From Mesotaenium endlicherianum (taxonomy: Eukaryota > Streptophyta > Zygnematophyceae > Zygnematales > Mesotaeniaceae): 46,508 nt of DNA. Both the position numbers and the translations under genes were made by a program. Positions 22,136-32,445 of this stretch are shown piece by piece. The stretch is taken from positions 14,408-60,915 of the forward strand of contig WELA01001098.1 in the NCBI GenBank assembly GCA_009602735.1. The letters are read 5' to 3'. The notes under the pieces were generated by a model. It saw only the letters and a program-made list of their open reading frames with translations, searched no databases and was not told the DNA's origin. Within the stretch, counting starts at the first letter, position 1. The number at the start of each line of letters is the position of its first letter.

Positions 22136-22524
22136 TCGAATTGAGGAAGGCAGAGCGTTCAGCAGCAAACAGAGAATTTGGCATCTTTTCAATTTCCTGT
22201 TTGGAGATTTCCCCATCATAAGCATAGGTGTGAGCAAGAACACGACAGGTGTATCGGAATGTTGTTGAATACTTCTGAAGTATTCAGCTCTTGTTGAGCC
22301 TTGCAGGTGCGCTTTGGCGCAGCTGGCACCCGCATGATGATGAGAGAGAAACAAGGATACTGCAGGGACTCTGCAGCCACAAGTTCTCCCTTCCCCCCCC
22401 CGCATCCGTGCAAGTGTAGGTCTAGCTGCACTTTCAGAGCCCTGGATTCAAATTAGAGCTCACGTGAGCATATCACACACTCGTCCAACTCTCCACTGAA
22501 GGCAGTCAGAGGACAACGAAATAT

Positions 22525-22600
22525 TCATTATATTATTATTAATTATATTAATTATATTATTATTATTATTATTATATTATATTATTAATATTTATTACTT
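22525..22600. repeat. (ATT)n microsatellite
   Basis: Almost pure ATT/TTA trinucleotides interrupted by AATTATATTAATTATATT. No gene. Confidence 0.9.
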
Positions 22601-22837
22601 ATAGTCTGACTTGGGGTACCTTGCCGAATCTTTTTTAAGATGCACTGCAAACATAGGTGCTCAGACACGTGATTGGCAGTTATGCATCCATTATTGAATC
22701 CTCCCACGTAGAAGACCAGCACGCAGCATGGAGCCCTTTCACATACGGATCCACACACACGATAAGAAATGAATACAGATGAGGATATGCGTTTGCATTT
22801 CATGCGAATGTGTGCAGATATATGCATACCATCCGCA

Positions 22838-22994
22838 TGTGAGTGTGTGCGTGTGCGCACGTGCGCGCGTGTGTGTGCGCACGCGTGCGTGTATGTGCAC
22901 GTGTGTGTGTTTGCAAGTGTGTGTGCGTGCGTGCGTGTGTGTGTGTGTATGTGTGTGTGTGTGTGTGTGTGTGCGTGCGTGTGCGTGTGTGTAC
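22838..22994. repeat. GT/GC alternating tract
   Basis: GTGTGCGTGTGCGCACGTGC-type sequence ends in (GT)n with GTGCGTGCGT steps. Cys/Val-rich frames across it are artefacts. Confidence 0.92.
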
Positions 22995-23431
22995 TCGTGG
23001 ACGTGTATGCGCATGGGAAGTGAAGCTGACTGCCCTCCCCCACGAAAGCTCACTCATACTGATTCAAAAAATGCTTCAAGAAATCCAAAAAATCACTAGT
23101 ATTAAGGGAAAACAAGACACCTCTCCCTCCCCTCAAAATCAAGTTAGTCATCGCCTTATACTGTGTATTTTTTTGCGTCAGTACATCACACTCTACAACT
23201 AGCAAACACACCAGGATAGGAGAGAGAAGTTGTACCTGCAATGAACCGCTGCTTGTACCTGCACCCACCCCCCACCCCCCCCATTATGCACACCACCCCC
23301 GGCCCCCCCAGTAACCACACACCAGCTTGCAAAGATGTCAATACAGATGTTTTCTTTGCACTGCGTGCACGACTAGGCCACGATGAAGAAGGGCCCGAAC
23401 AAGTTATTCTTGGAAACCCAAAAAGCTTATG

Positions 23432-23490
23432 GAGAGAGAGAGAGCGAGAGAGGGAAAGAGAACGAGAGACGCGGAGAAAGAGAGCTCTAG
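23432..23490. repeat. (GA)n-rich tract
   Basis: GAGAGAGAGAGCGAGAGAGG and similar purine-rich sequence. No gene. Confidence 0.85.
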
Positions 23491-24439
23491 GAGAGGGAGA
23501 ATGGACGTGCTGCCCGAGATTTGAGGCAGTCCAGCCTGGCCCAGAAAAAGTCTAAAAGCGAGAGACGGCCTTACCTTCACGGATGAAGCTGCTCGTGGAT
23601 CATGCATGCGTGTGAATTATACGCATTCGCAAGAAGGTTTGAGTACGCACGAGTGCGAAGAACACAAACAAAGTTTCTAACAGAGGCGTGTTCACTAACA
23701 GAGGCACGTACATTCTCCAGCGCAGCCATGGATATACATGGACACCTGCTTCCACGCATGTTTACGTCTGCAATGGCGCACAGAAGCTCACATACACTAC
23801 GTAGATACATGCGTCCATCCATGCATGCAGACGCACATACGTACGTTCGTTCGTGCGTACGTATTCGCGTACGTACATGCGTGTATATGTGTGTGCGTGC
23901 ATCCACACGTCCGTCCACGCGTACATGCACGCATGCAGGCACACAGAAGGCAGGTGCGGATGCAAGTGCTTGCAACCAGGCGTGCACATGCACACGTGCG
24001 CGCATTGCGCTACTCACAGGGTGAGGTTCCGCTGCACCACATCTGCGAGGCGCACACACCCGAACTGGATGGCCAGCTCCCTGATGCTCACGTGGGGCCT
24101 GCACCGGCCAGCACCACAAGAAATGATACCCCGAGGTTGCTGTCATCTTTGCCCTTCTCATGGTGAGGAGAGCAGGGGCTTGCACTATATGCATCCCTCT
24201 CCTCTCTAGAATCCAATGGGAGACCGGCGCAATGCTCGAAGCGAGGAAAAAGAAACGGAGTGCTCAAGAGACAGTCCACCTAACGTACACGCAGAGGGTC
24301 TCAGAGTGTAGCTGGCTGCCTTGTGTGTTCAAAACATTAAACTTGATCGATGGAGACGAAGCCCTTGGTGAAAATCGGCACTATTGCCTTGCCCCCTTGT
24401 CGCACAATCAAGCCCAAACATCTGTCCCCTGGCCCCTGT

Positions 24440-24846
24440 CGCCACTGCCAAAGCCCTATACGATCCCAGCAGCACCTCTCAGCCTCATCGCTTCGTCATC
24501 CTGTCCCCCTCATCCCGAGCCTCGCGTCATCCCCAGCCTCGTTCCGAGCCTCCTGCTGACGCCCGGCCTCATCCCCAACCTCTTGCCATGCACTCCCCAC
24601 CTCCATCGCCGGCCGATGGCTATCCCATGCCCACCTCTCTCCTTCCCATCCTCCCCCTTTCCCTTCCTGGTCCCCATCTCCCCGTCCCTGCCCCTGTCCT
24701 GTCCCCCTCTGTCCCGTCCTTATTCCCGCCCCTGTCGCCCTCTGCGCCGCTCCCCTCGCCGTTCCCGACCACCTCTGCCCCGTCCCCCTCTGCTGCGTCC
24801 CCGTCCCCGTCCCCGTCCCTGTCGCTGTCCCCAACCCCGTCCCCGT
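24440..24846. repeat. C/T-rich minisatellite ending in CCCCGT hexamers
   Basis: Repeated CCTCATCCCC/AGCCTCGT words pass into a run of CCCCGT hexamers from about 24779 to the gap. The strong strand asymmetry explains long frames on both strands. Confidence 0.85.
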
Positions 24847-25276
24847 NNNNNNNNNNNNNNNNNNNNNNNNNNNNNNNNNNNNNNNNNNNNNNNNNNNNNN
24901 NNNNNNNNNNNNNNNNNNNNNNNNNNNNNNNNNNNNNNNNNNNNNNNNNNNNNNNNNNNNNNNNNNNNNNNNNNNNNNNNNNNNNNNNNNNNNNNNNNNN
25001 NNNNNNNNNNNNNNNNNNNNNNNNNNNNNNNNNNNNNNNNNNNNNNNNNNNNNNNNNNNNNNNNNNNNNNNNNNNNNNNNNNNNNNNNNNNNNNNNNNNN
25101 NNNNNNNNNNNNNNNNNNNNNNNNNNNNNNNNNNNNNNNNNNNNNNNNNNNNNNNNNNNNNNNNNNNNNNNNNNNNNNNNNNNNNNNNNNNNNNNNNNNN
25201 NNNNNNNNNNNNNNNNNNNNNNNNNNNNNNNNNNNNNNNNNNNNNNNNNNNNNNNNNNNNNNNNNNNGGGGGGGGG
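24847..25276. other. Assembly gap (421 N) with G10 right edge
   Basis: Ns run from 24847 to 25267, flanked by CCCCGT repeats on the left and ten Gs on the right. The missing sequence is probably GC-rich repeat. Confidence 0.97.
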
Positions 25277-25296
25277 GCTCCTTGAGCAGAGGCGAC

Positions 25297-25700
25297 ACAC
25301 TCACGCACACACACTCGCACGCACCTGAGGCCAAGCGCATTCTGGAGCGCGGACAGCGAGCGCGCGTGCGCCTTGTCCGACAGCCCGCTCACCCGCATGG
25401 CGCGCTGCCGGTCCACGCTCACCTGCTGGCTACGCTCCCTCGCCCACAGACACACACACGCACACATGCACACACACACACACACGTGCAAGCACGCGCC
25501 GGAAGCGGCCGCCCGTCCACCCACCAGCAGTGGCAGCAGCAGCAGCAGAAAAGATAGCGCAAGCGTCAGGCCCTTCTTCTCCCCTTCATGTATTATGCGT
25601 GCTTGCTCGTGTATGCGTGCGTGGGTGTGCGTGCACGCGCGCATATGTGTGTGTGTGTGTGTGTGTATGTGCGTGTGTGTTGTCGCTTTCTTCAAGATTA
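25297..25700. repeat. (CA)n and (TG)n patches
   Basis: CACACACTCGCACGCAC near 25300-25322, (CA)n at 25448-25487 and (TG)n at 25645-25680, with a CAGCAGCAGCAG block near 25535. No gene. Confidence 0.85.
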
Positions 25701-26360
25701 GAAAGCTTAGTGAGGGAAGCCTCAGGCACTTGACACACACGTGCGTGCGTGCGTTTGAGTGCGCAAGTCTGCATAGAGAAACAGCAAGCACCAGCAAGAT
25801 TCTATGTGCCCTCTACTAAGTACCAGATTTAGAGATGAAACTAGCTGCATGCAATACAGCGCGTTTTATATCACCAGTACCATACTACCAGAGCCATATT
25901 TTAGATTGAAACTGGAGTGTGAATCTGAAGTTGAACCTAAACTCGGACATGTACCTGGACGTTTTCCAGACCCTCCAAGTTTATTGACTAGCACAATTTG
26001 AAGATGTAGGAGCCCCTAGGCCATCAGTTAGCAGCCAGCTGGCAGGCAGGTAGGTAGGTCGGTGAGCTGGCGCTTACGTGCTGCAGGCGAGCTCGATGCA
26101 CAGGACAATCTTCGCAAACTCGCCCTGCGTGCCACGTCAGCATTGTGCCACGTCATCAGTCAGTGAGTGCCAGCCGGCACTTACTTGGTCAGCTAGGTAC
26201 CCCACGCCCCATCAGCACCAGTGTTAAGTGGTGGATGGGAAAGTCAACACCTCACATGCACGCACTATAGCACTAGCTCTGACCTCAGTCAGCCGCCCAT
26301 CCAGCTGGCCAGCCGGCCAGAGCCAGTGCCACAGTTAGTGCATATCAGAGCCCGTGGCCT

Positions 26361-26432
26361 GGTCAATGCCATTGGCAAGGTCAATGCCAGTGGTACGGTC
26401 AATGCCAGTGGCACGGTCAATGCCAGTGGCAC
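26361..26432. repeat. 18-bp minisatellite, four copies
   Basis: Unit GGTCAATGCCAGTGGCAC repeated at 26361, 26379, 26397 and 26415; the first copy has three or four changes and the last two are identical. A degenerate fifth start (GCTCAATG) follows. The unit is a multiple of three and stays open in one frame, but no larger gene surrounds it. Confidence 0.9.
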
Positions 26433-27018
26433 GCTCAATGAAAGTCAATACCAGCTAGTGTAAGTCAACGGTAAGTCAACAGGTGTGAAGTGTCTGGACC
26501 AATGCAAGGTTTACAGGGGTCCACACGAGTGTGGTGCTCTAATATGCACTGCAGTCAGTCACTCACGCCAGCCAGTTGAGACTGCCACTGTTCCTTGAGG
26601 GGTTTTGCTCTCCAGTAGGGATTGACTCTACCAGAAAGTATTAGTGAATCCCAGCCCTTTGGTGGTCCGCAAAGCTTCAACGCTAAATCCTCCCCCCCAA
26701 TTAGGAGCTCCATCAGGTTGAAGATGTAGACACTCTTAAGAGTGAGTGATTTGGAGGGAGAATACTAGGAGTGAGTAAGATGACGGGTACATTATACGAG
26801 CGTAAGAGCCCCCCTGGACGTTGATCACGTTGAGTATGCTACAGCACTATTGCAGACCCATATAAGATGAAATGCCAAACCCTCGGATGTGCAGTCAGGA
26901 TCAATATTGACTCAACTACTTCTCTACCGCAGGAGATATCTTGGCCGGAAGAAGGGCTGCCTCTATGTAATGAAAATTACGCTAGAGACTGAAGGCTCGA
27001 CAACACTACTGAATATTG

Positions 27019-27201
27019 CTAGCTCTTGGAGGTGCAAATTGGCCTCAAAATGATGAAGTGGTTGTCGTCAGTGTATCTTACGATGCCAAATGCGGCTGAC
27101 TCAAAGCGCAGGTTGCACAACCGGTGCAACTCCTGCGCCTTCCTCGCCAACTTTGGTGCTTCTTCAAGTCCCATCTTCCGCATCAAGGATTTCACATCCA
27201 T
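27019..27201 (-). CDS. Small hypothetical ORF (60 aa), possibly a remnant exon
   Basis: ATG at 27201, stop TAG at 27019. The peptide has ordinary globular composition (LEEAPKLARKAQELHRLCN, then FGIVRYTDDNHFIILRP) unlike the repeat-driven frames nearby, which hints at genuine coding history. An in-frame TGA lies just upstream, so the start is either this ATG or an upstream splice acceptor. I do not recognise the family. It could be the last exon of a gene, a gene fragment or chance. Confidence 0.25.
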   Translation of the reverse strand: MDVKSLMRKMGLEEAPKLARKAQELHRLCNLRFESAAFGIVRYTDDNHFIILRPICTSKS

Positions 27202-29170
27202 TGAGCCTCTTCACAAATATCCCCAAATTTGGCTATACAATGGCTATACAATGGGAAACAGCCTTTTCCTGGGACGGCTACAAGTGAGCTGCCAAAGATT
27301 GTGTAGCGGACGATTTTCGGAGCTGATCAGTGACGGGGACAGGCTTGAGCTTACGGTCTTAGTTCATGGATTCAAACAACAGAGGGTGTCCAATATATCT
27401 GCCAGACTGTGACAGACTGCTTCTTTACTTCCGACAACAGGAGGAAACAGATCGTCTTGCTATAATACTACCTGCTAGAGGCGATGCCCAACGAACGTGT
27501 GGGACAGGTATACTTAGGAAGATGCATTTATTAGTGTCGAGTGTCTGTCTTCCCGCTCGTCTCGTTCCCCTGCTCAATTCGAACAAGCGCGGGAAGGCCA
27601 GTGTACATTGAAGTCCAGCAGAAGTATAAGAGATATTTCTGTAAAGATATCCTTTGCGAAAGTAAAGTGAATTCGAGACAAAAGGATAATGTTTATTACT
27701 GAGAATATACTTCGCATAACGCATGCGGATCGATGAAGTTTTTCGGGTATTCTGCAATTCGCTGGTATTTACTGGCAATGTATAGCCTCCAGTTCAACCA
27801 GGTCCAAAACTGGTCCAGCCTAGTTCAACAAGTCTAACCCCAGCGTAAAAGTACGTCAAATTGCGTCAAATGCAGACCCAAACTTATATTAGTGTAGTAT
27901 ATATCGTCGACTTAGCTCGTATAGAGACATTCAGCATGCCATCATCATCACTCCATCCCACTTCCATTCAACTCCTCTCCGTGTAATATCCATAACAGAA
28001 ACATCAGAGCAGACTCGTTCAAAGAGTTCTTATACGAGTTCTAAGGTGCTGCAGCAAACCTTGAGGATAGTTCTACTTTTTCGTGTCGGACTCTCCTTTG
28101 CTCAGATGACCATTCACACGAAGAATGTTGTGGTGATCAACATGGCCTAGGTAAGCGAATTAAAGAGTCGTTAAGAACCTGCTCTCGGCTTGGATGCGCT
28201 CTCACAGAGGCTTTCTTGCTGTTTCCGTCCATCTTATCTGCTCTAAAAGTGAAACGTTGTGCTTGGTGCACCCTCAGGTTGGCACGTGTGAAGAGAGTTA
28301 AGTACTTTGATGCATCAATGCTTTTTCAGATAGTGCGGTGATTTCTGACTCATGCACTACCCTTGCGATTTGTTGTCGAATTTTGGAAAAGCGTGCCCAA
28401 GTGGTCTTCTTCTGATTGAGACTGGCAATATGTGATAGGACATTCTCAAAGCTGTTCCTGCATTTGACATGCATGATCATTGGCTGCGCCGCCCAGACAC
28501 CCGTTCGATATCTTTAGTTACTCGCAAGGTGGCTGTCTTTTTGCCTTGCAGGTGTACGTTAGCTTTCTGCTACCTCTTACTTCCTCTCTCTTGCTCCCTG
28601 GTGGACAGTCTTTGAAGAAATAGACGTCCTGCGAGACAGAAATTGGAAGAAGTGTCCCCCAAGCAGCGTACTTTAGTGTCTGTTGTAGCAAAGGACAGAA
28701 AGAGCGTTTCCAGCTTGACTTTTTACGCGACAGGTTCCAAACAAGGAGCTACTTAAAAGGGTGACATTGCCTGCTGGTAGTGGTGTGAGCAATTTGCAGC
28801 AGGCAGGAACACTTGGTGACAGTACTTCCATAGATGCAGGCCAAGCAGAAGTATACTTAGATCAGAGCTCAAGTGCAAGTGGACGTAGCAAATGCACGCT
28901 AGATGCCAGGTGGCTAGGTACTTCTTCCCCTCTCCAGCTGATGTTGTTGGCCAAGCAGCCATGCATCTTTGTCTCATAATTTGAACGAGAAGCGACGACT
29001 TAATTCCTCTAGTCTTCTTCCAGAGGAGCAGCAGTGAGGTGGTATTCAACAAGCAACTGGTTTGGGAGAGCAACCAGAGGGCCGTGAGTGCAATTCATTT
29101 TTCTTTGTTTAGAGGTGAAGCAGCAGTTTGTCATCCGCCTTTCTTCATTCAGGGAGCTGCAGGTGGCAGG

Positions 29171-29180
29171 TATTTAAAAG
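29171..29180 (+). promoter_or_regulatory. Possible TATA-like element of the ABRAXAS-like gene
   Basis: TATTTAAAAG lies 61 bp upstream of the ATG at 29241. This would give a very short 5' UTR (about 30-40 nt). It is a weak match and the only TATA-like word close to the start. Confidence 0.3.
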
Positions 29181-29240
29181 GCTGTCAAACTTCAAGCAGT
29201 TGGTCCCGAGGGGAGTGACGGGGGCGGTTCTAAGAGGGCC

Positions 29241-31104
29241 ATGAATACGGACGAGCCCGTGCACCGGGTGTCTCTCTCCGGCGCCGTTCTCGCATCCCTG
29301 CTGGAGCATGTGTCGTCCGGCCATGGCGACAGCGACGGCATTCTGTTCGGGAGCCTGGTAAGGCAGCAGATTACCTCTCTGGAGGACAACGTGGAGGAGC
29401 AGAGCGTGCGGGAGGAGAGGACAGCTGTCGTCACGGGGCTGTGCTCCACGGGGCGCCCCATGAGCTTCTTCGACGGCACGGGAGCCCTCGATCACGCCAG
29501 GCTGGCGCAGATCCTGGCCGCGCGCTCGCAGGGCGCCAGCGGGTGCGGCGATCCCCCCATCGGATGGTTTGCGCAGCGTCGGAACACCCCCCTGCGCCCC
29601 TCCATGAGAGAGAGCTCCGTGTGCGCTCACTTCAGAGCCCTCTCCTCCCCTCAGCCGCAGCCCCAGCACCAGCACCAGCACCAGCAGTCACAGCCCCCGC
29701 ACCAGCAGCAGCAGCACCAGTTGTCAGAGCACCAGCAGCTCCAGCAGCAGCAGCCCCAGCACCAGTCACAGTCACAGCCCCAGCAGCAAGAGCAGCAGGA
29801 GCAGCAGCAGGAGCAGCAGCAGGAGCTGCTCTCGAGGCCGATGGGTGTGCCGGCCTCGTCGCCCTTCCTCTTCCTCCTCGTCTCGGGCTCCATGGATCCC
29901 GCGCGCGCGACCCACACGTACGAGTACAAGGCGTTCCAGTACCACCCCAGGGCCTGGGGTTTTAGCCTGGAGCCTCGGGACGTCAGCGTGGTCAACATCG
30001 GCCCGGCCTTCCGAGGGCAGTACGAGTCCTTCGCCCCCACAGCCCCCTTCCCGCTCCTTCCACGGCCGCCTGCCGTCAGCGCTGACGTGGACATCCCTGA
30101 TGGCCGGCACGCTTCTGCCAGCTCAGCAGATGTGCACGGGGAAGGAGGGGCGCCTGATGCAGGCAGGCCTGGCATGGGCAGAGCAGGTGGAGGCAGGGGG
30201 AGGAGTAGCGGGGGGGCGATTCACCATGCTCCAGAAAGGGAGCCGGATGGTTCAGAGAGGGATCCAGGTGGCGCGGGCGAATCTGCGGGGGGCTCCCGAG
30301 TGGCGACTCTCAGATCGCTGGTGGGGAGGGAGGGGCAGAGGCCATTGGTCCACCTGGAGCGGCTGTACTCGCAGATGCTGGCTGAGCTGGACTCGCTGGC
30401 GAAGGATGTCGGCGAGAGCTCATTGGCTCTCAGGAGGCAGGTAGGCGTGCTTGGTTGGGGGAATTTGCAAATCTGTAAGAGGAGGGAGGAGGGGTGGAAG
30501 GGGAGGGGGAAAAGGTGGAGGGGAAGTGGGGGAAGGGGTGGGAGGGGGAAGGGAGGAAGTGGGGCGTTCTGCGTGCATGGCCTGTAATATTGTGCTCTGT
30601 AGTGAAGGCTGGAGTCTGTTTCTTACGCCCTCGATGTCTATAAATCTTCTGGTGTGGGTTAGTGCGGAGAGCTTGTGTTGGGACTGTGGGACAAAAAGGA
30701 TCCGTCATTAAAAGGGCTCAGATGCTCTGGTTCTCGAAATCTGGTGAGGCTTACCTGGAACGGTAGGATTGGCTCTTGAGGCGTGCTTTATCCATCTGCT
30801 GCTGCTGCTTAGATGGCAGGGTTGACCTCTTTGACTTCACCATTCTTCTTTCTGCTTTTAATATTGTCAGTTGCCGGCAGCCTATGTTCAAATTCTCAAG
30901 TCTTTGAAGGCCTGGCATGCGTAATGCTGCTACTTAGTGATGATGAAATGTACGGTTGTTTGAGTGTGGTTTCAGAAGACTAAGTATTGGCAGAAGTGAA
31001 TTCAGCACGACTTCAGTGGAACTGTGTTGCAGGCGGAGTTAAATGTGAGATTACAGGCAACCATTGCTCAAGGAGAGTACTCAAACGCGCGAGATTTAAT
31101 ATGA
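29241..31104 (+). CDS. ABRAXAS-like (FAM175) MPN-minus scaffold protein, two exons
   Basis: Exon 1 is 29241-30440 (400 codons), the intron is 30441-31032 (GTAGGC...TTGCAG, 592 nt), and exon 2 is 31033-31104 ending in TGA; product 423 aa. The N-terminus (VSLSGAVLASLLEH, then DGILFGSLV) and the GWFAQRRNTPLRPSMRESS block (residues 108-126) match Abraxas-type MPN domains, followed by SPFLFLLVSG and VNIGPAFRGQYESFAP (207-266). No JAMM zinc motif is visible, as expected of the inactive scaffold that pairs with BRCC36 in K63-deubiquitinase/DNA-repair complexes. A Gln/His-rich insert (138-195) splits the domain. Residues 280-355 are Gly/Ala/Arg-rich and probably disordered. A C-terminal coiled coil (about 368-420) spans the splice junction, which supports exon 2. 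A retrotransposon begins 73 bp after the stop. The ATG is the first in frame. Confidence 0.82.
29652..29825 (+). repeat. CAG/CAC repeat coding a Gln/His-rich insert
   Basis: Imperfect CAG and CAC codons, with CCC, TCA and GAG interruptions, encode residues 138-195 of the ABRAXAS-like protein. The tract lies between two conserved MPN blocks. Its antisense reads as a Cys/Trp-rich frame that is not a gene. Confidence 0.9.
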
Positions 31105-31176
31105 GACCTGAAAAAAGTGTGTACAATGGCTCTTTCATTTTTCCTTTGATGAAAGAAAGGCAGCATTGATGCTTTT

Positions 31177-31679
31177 TGTAGTGAAACAGATAGATAAAGT
31201 ACTTAGTAAAACAGAATAGTTTGTCTATTCAAGACAAGGATCTTTGAACACAAGTGGTAGCTTCTTGAAAGAGAGATGGCTTCTTGAAAGTTAATATATT
31301 TCTGGATTTTGGCAAGTACAAGAGTGATTCTGGAATGTCTTTCTATGTTCTAGCTCTTGTTTATATACTTGCTACATAAGTAATTTCTAGGAAGGTGTAT
31401 GTTGATGTGTTGGCACCCAACACATCCCAAAACTTGCCACCTCTTTCTAGAATAATGTACACATGTCCTTTTGACCTAAAAATGGCACATTTGACTTTTG
31501 CCACATGGAGTTCTTCTAGGTCTTTCCTCTAACTTCGAAAATGCCTTGGAAGGTTCAAAGGACATGAACCAAGTTACTAGAGTACCTATTCACACTTGAC
31601 TCCACACAATACTACTCCAAATATATTTGAAAACATTAAAATATATGCAAACTAATATATAATAACTCAAATCACTACA
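31177..31679 (-). repeat. 3' LTR (503 bp)
   Basis: Starts TGTAGTGAAAC and ends AATCACTACA on the plus strand. It is identical to the other LTR except at four positions, two of which lie at about 31217-31222 within an inverted repeat that is intact in the 5' LTR. Confidence 0.97.
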
Positions 31680-31690
31680 TCACCCCCCCG
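31680..31690 (-). promoter_or_regulatory. Polypurine tract for plus-strand DNA priming
   Basis: On the element's coding strand, G7TGA directly abuts the first base of the 3' LTR. This is the position and composition expected of a retrotransposon PPT. Confidence 0.75.
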
Positions 31691-31715
31691 ATAGAAAAAG
31701 CGACGTCTCGGCGCG

Positions 31716-31844
31716 TCAAGTCAGGTCTTACACATGTGGAGCAAACTAGTCAACAGTTTCAAGTCAGATGCCACACATGTGAAGAGGACTAGTCAAAGGC
31801 GCCAAGTCAGGTGCTACACATGTAAGGTAGACTAGGCAAGGTCG
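31716..31844. repeat. Three 43-bp tandem repeats in the element's 3' non-coding region
   Basis: Units start at 31716, 31759 and 31802 and share AAGTCAG, CACATGT and GACTAG words at constant spacing with moderate divergence. They lie between the chromodomain stop and the PPT. Confidence 0.85.
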
Positions 31845-32445
31845 TAGGTGGTGTGACCTTATTGGCTAGCCTACTCCTTAATGATAAAGAAAATTGTACA
31901 AGTTGGCCCAGAATCTGCCACAAATTCAAAAATTCATAGCGGCCACAGAACTGCTCCGAATCTAAAAATTTGAGTGCCAGACGGACCGCGTCGGAGAACT
32001 GTACCGGGTCACCAAATTTGAGAGCATTCTCATTTCTGGAGTGTCGTTGAGAGCTGAGAGAGTAGGCACTCCAAATCTGTGCAGAAACTTCTGAAAATCA
32101 TAAGTCCTTCTATGCTTCTCCAAATTCTGCAAACTAAGTCTCAAACTGGGCGCTGTAAGATGTTCTACCAGAGTCTTGAGTTTCAGAGCATTCCAAGTTC
32201 AGGGGAAGGCACAATGTCAGAAGGCATATTCTGTCCTAACAATGCCAGCAGCCTGACCCCCTTCTACTTAGAGCATCATATCTCTCTCACCAGTGCTCCA
32301 AATTGAGCAAACTTGGACTCTAAATGACCGGCTACTCATGGACTACAGCCAGGTAAATTTTCAGAATTTATTATGCAGAGACCTATTACCAGTAGCAGTT
32401 TTAGTTTTCTGTCCAGAAACTGCGAGAAGAGAAGAGTGTCTAATG
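31845..32445 (-). other. Retrotransposon 3' non-coding region
   Basis: About 600 bp between the end of pol (32446) and the 43-bp repeats. No frame with protein character was seen on the element's strand. Such spacers are common in plant Gypsy elements. Confidence 0.6.

Larger units (their letters stand above)
25805..29140. other. Intergenic DNA with minor repeats, no supported gene
   Basis: Apart from an 18-bp tandem repeat and one small minus-strand frame listed separately, I see no domain, splice structure or RNA gene. Several TAC/TACG-rich and AT-rich segments are unremarkable. Confidence 0.5.

Noticed and set aside
24160-25797. Frames of 465 and 433 codons
   Set aside because: Both run through a 421-N gap and C/T-rich repeats, so their length is an artefact.
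26361-26432. CRISPR-like array
   Set aside because: The 18-bp units are directly adjacent with no spacers, and the DNA is eukaryotic.
29651-30175. Cys/Trp-rich minus-strand frame
   Set aside because: It is the antisense of the CAG/CAC tract in the ABRAXAS-like gene.
30441-30590. Extension of ABRAXAS-like exon 1 past residue 400
   Set aside because: The reading becomes Gly/Arg/Lys repeat from a purine-rich intron start; GTAGGC at 30441 is a donor and exon 2 restores the coiled coil.
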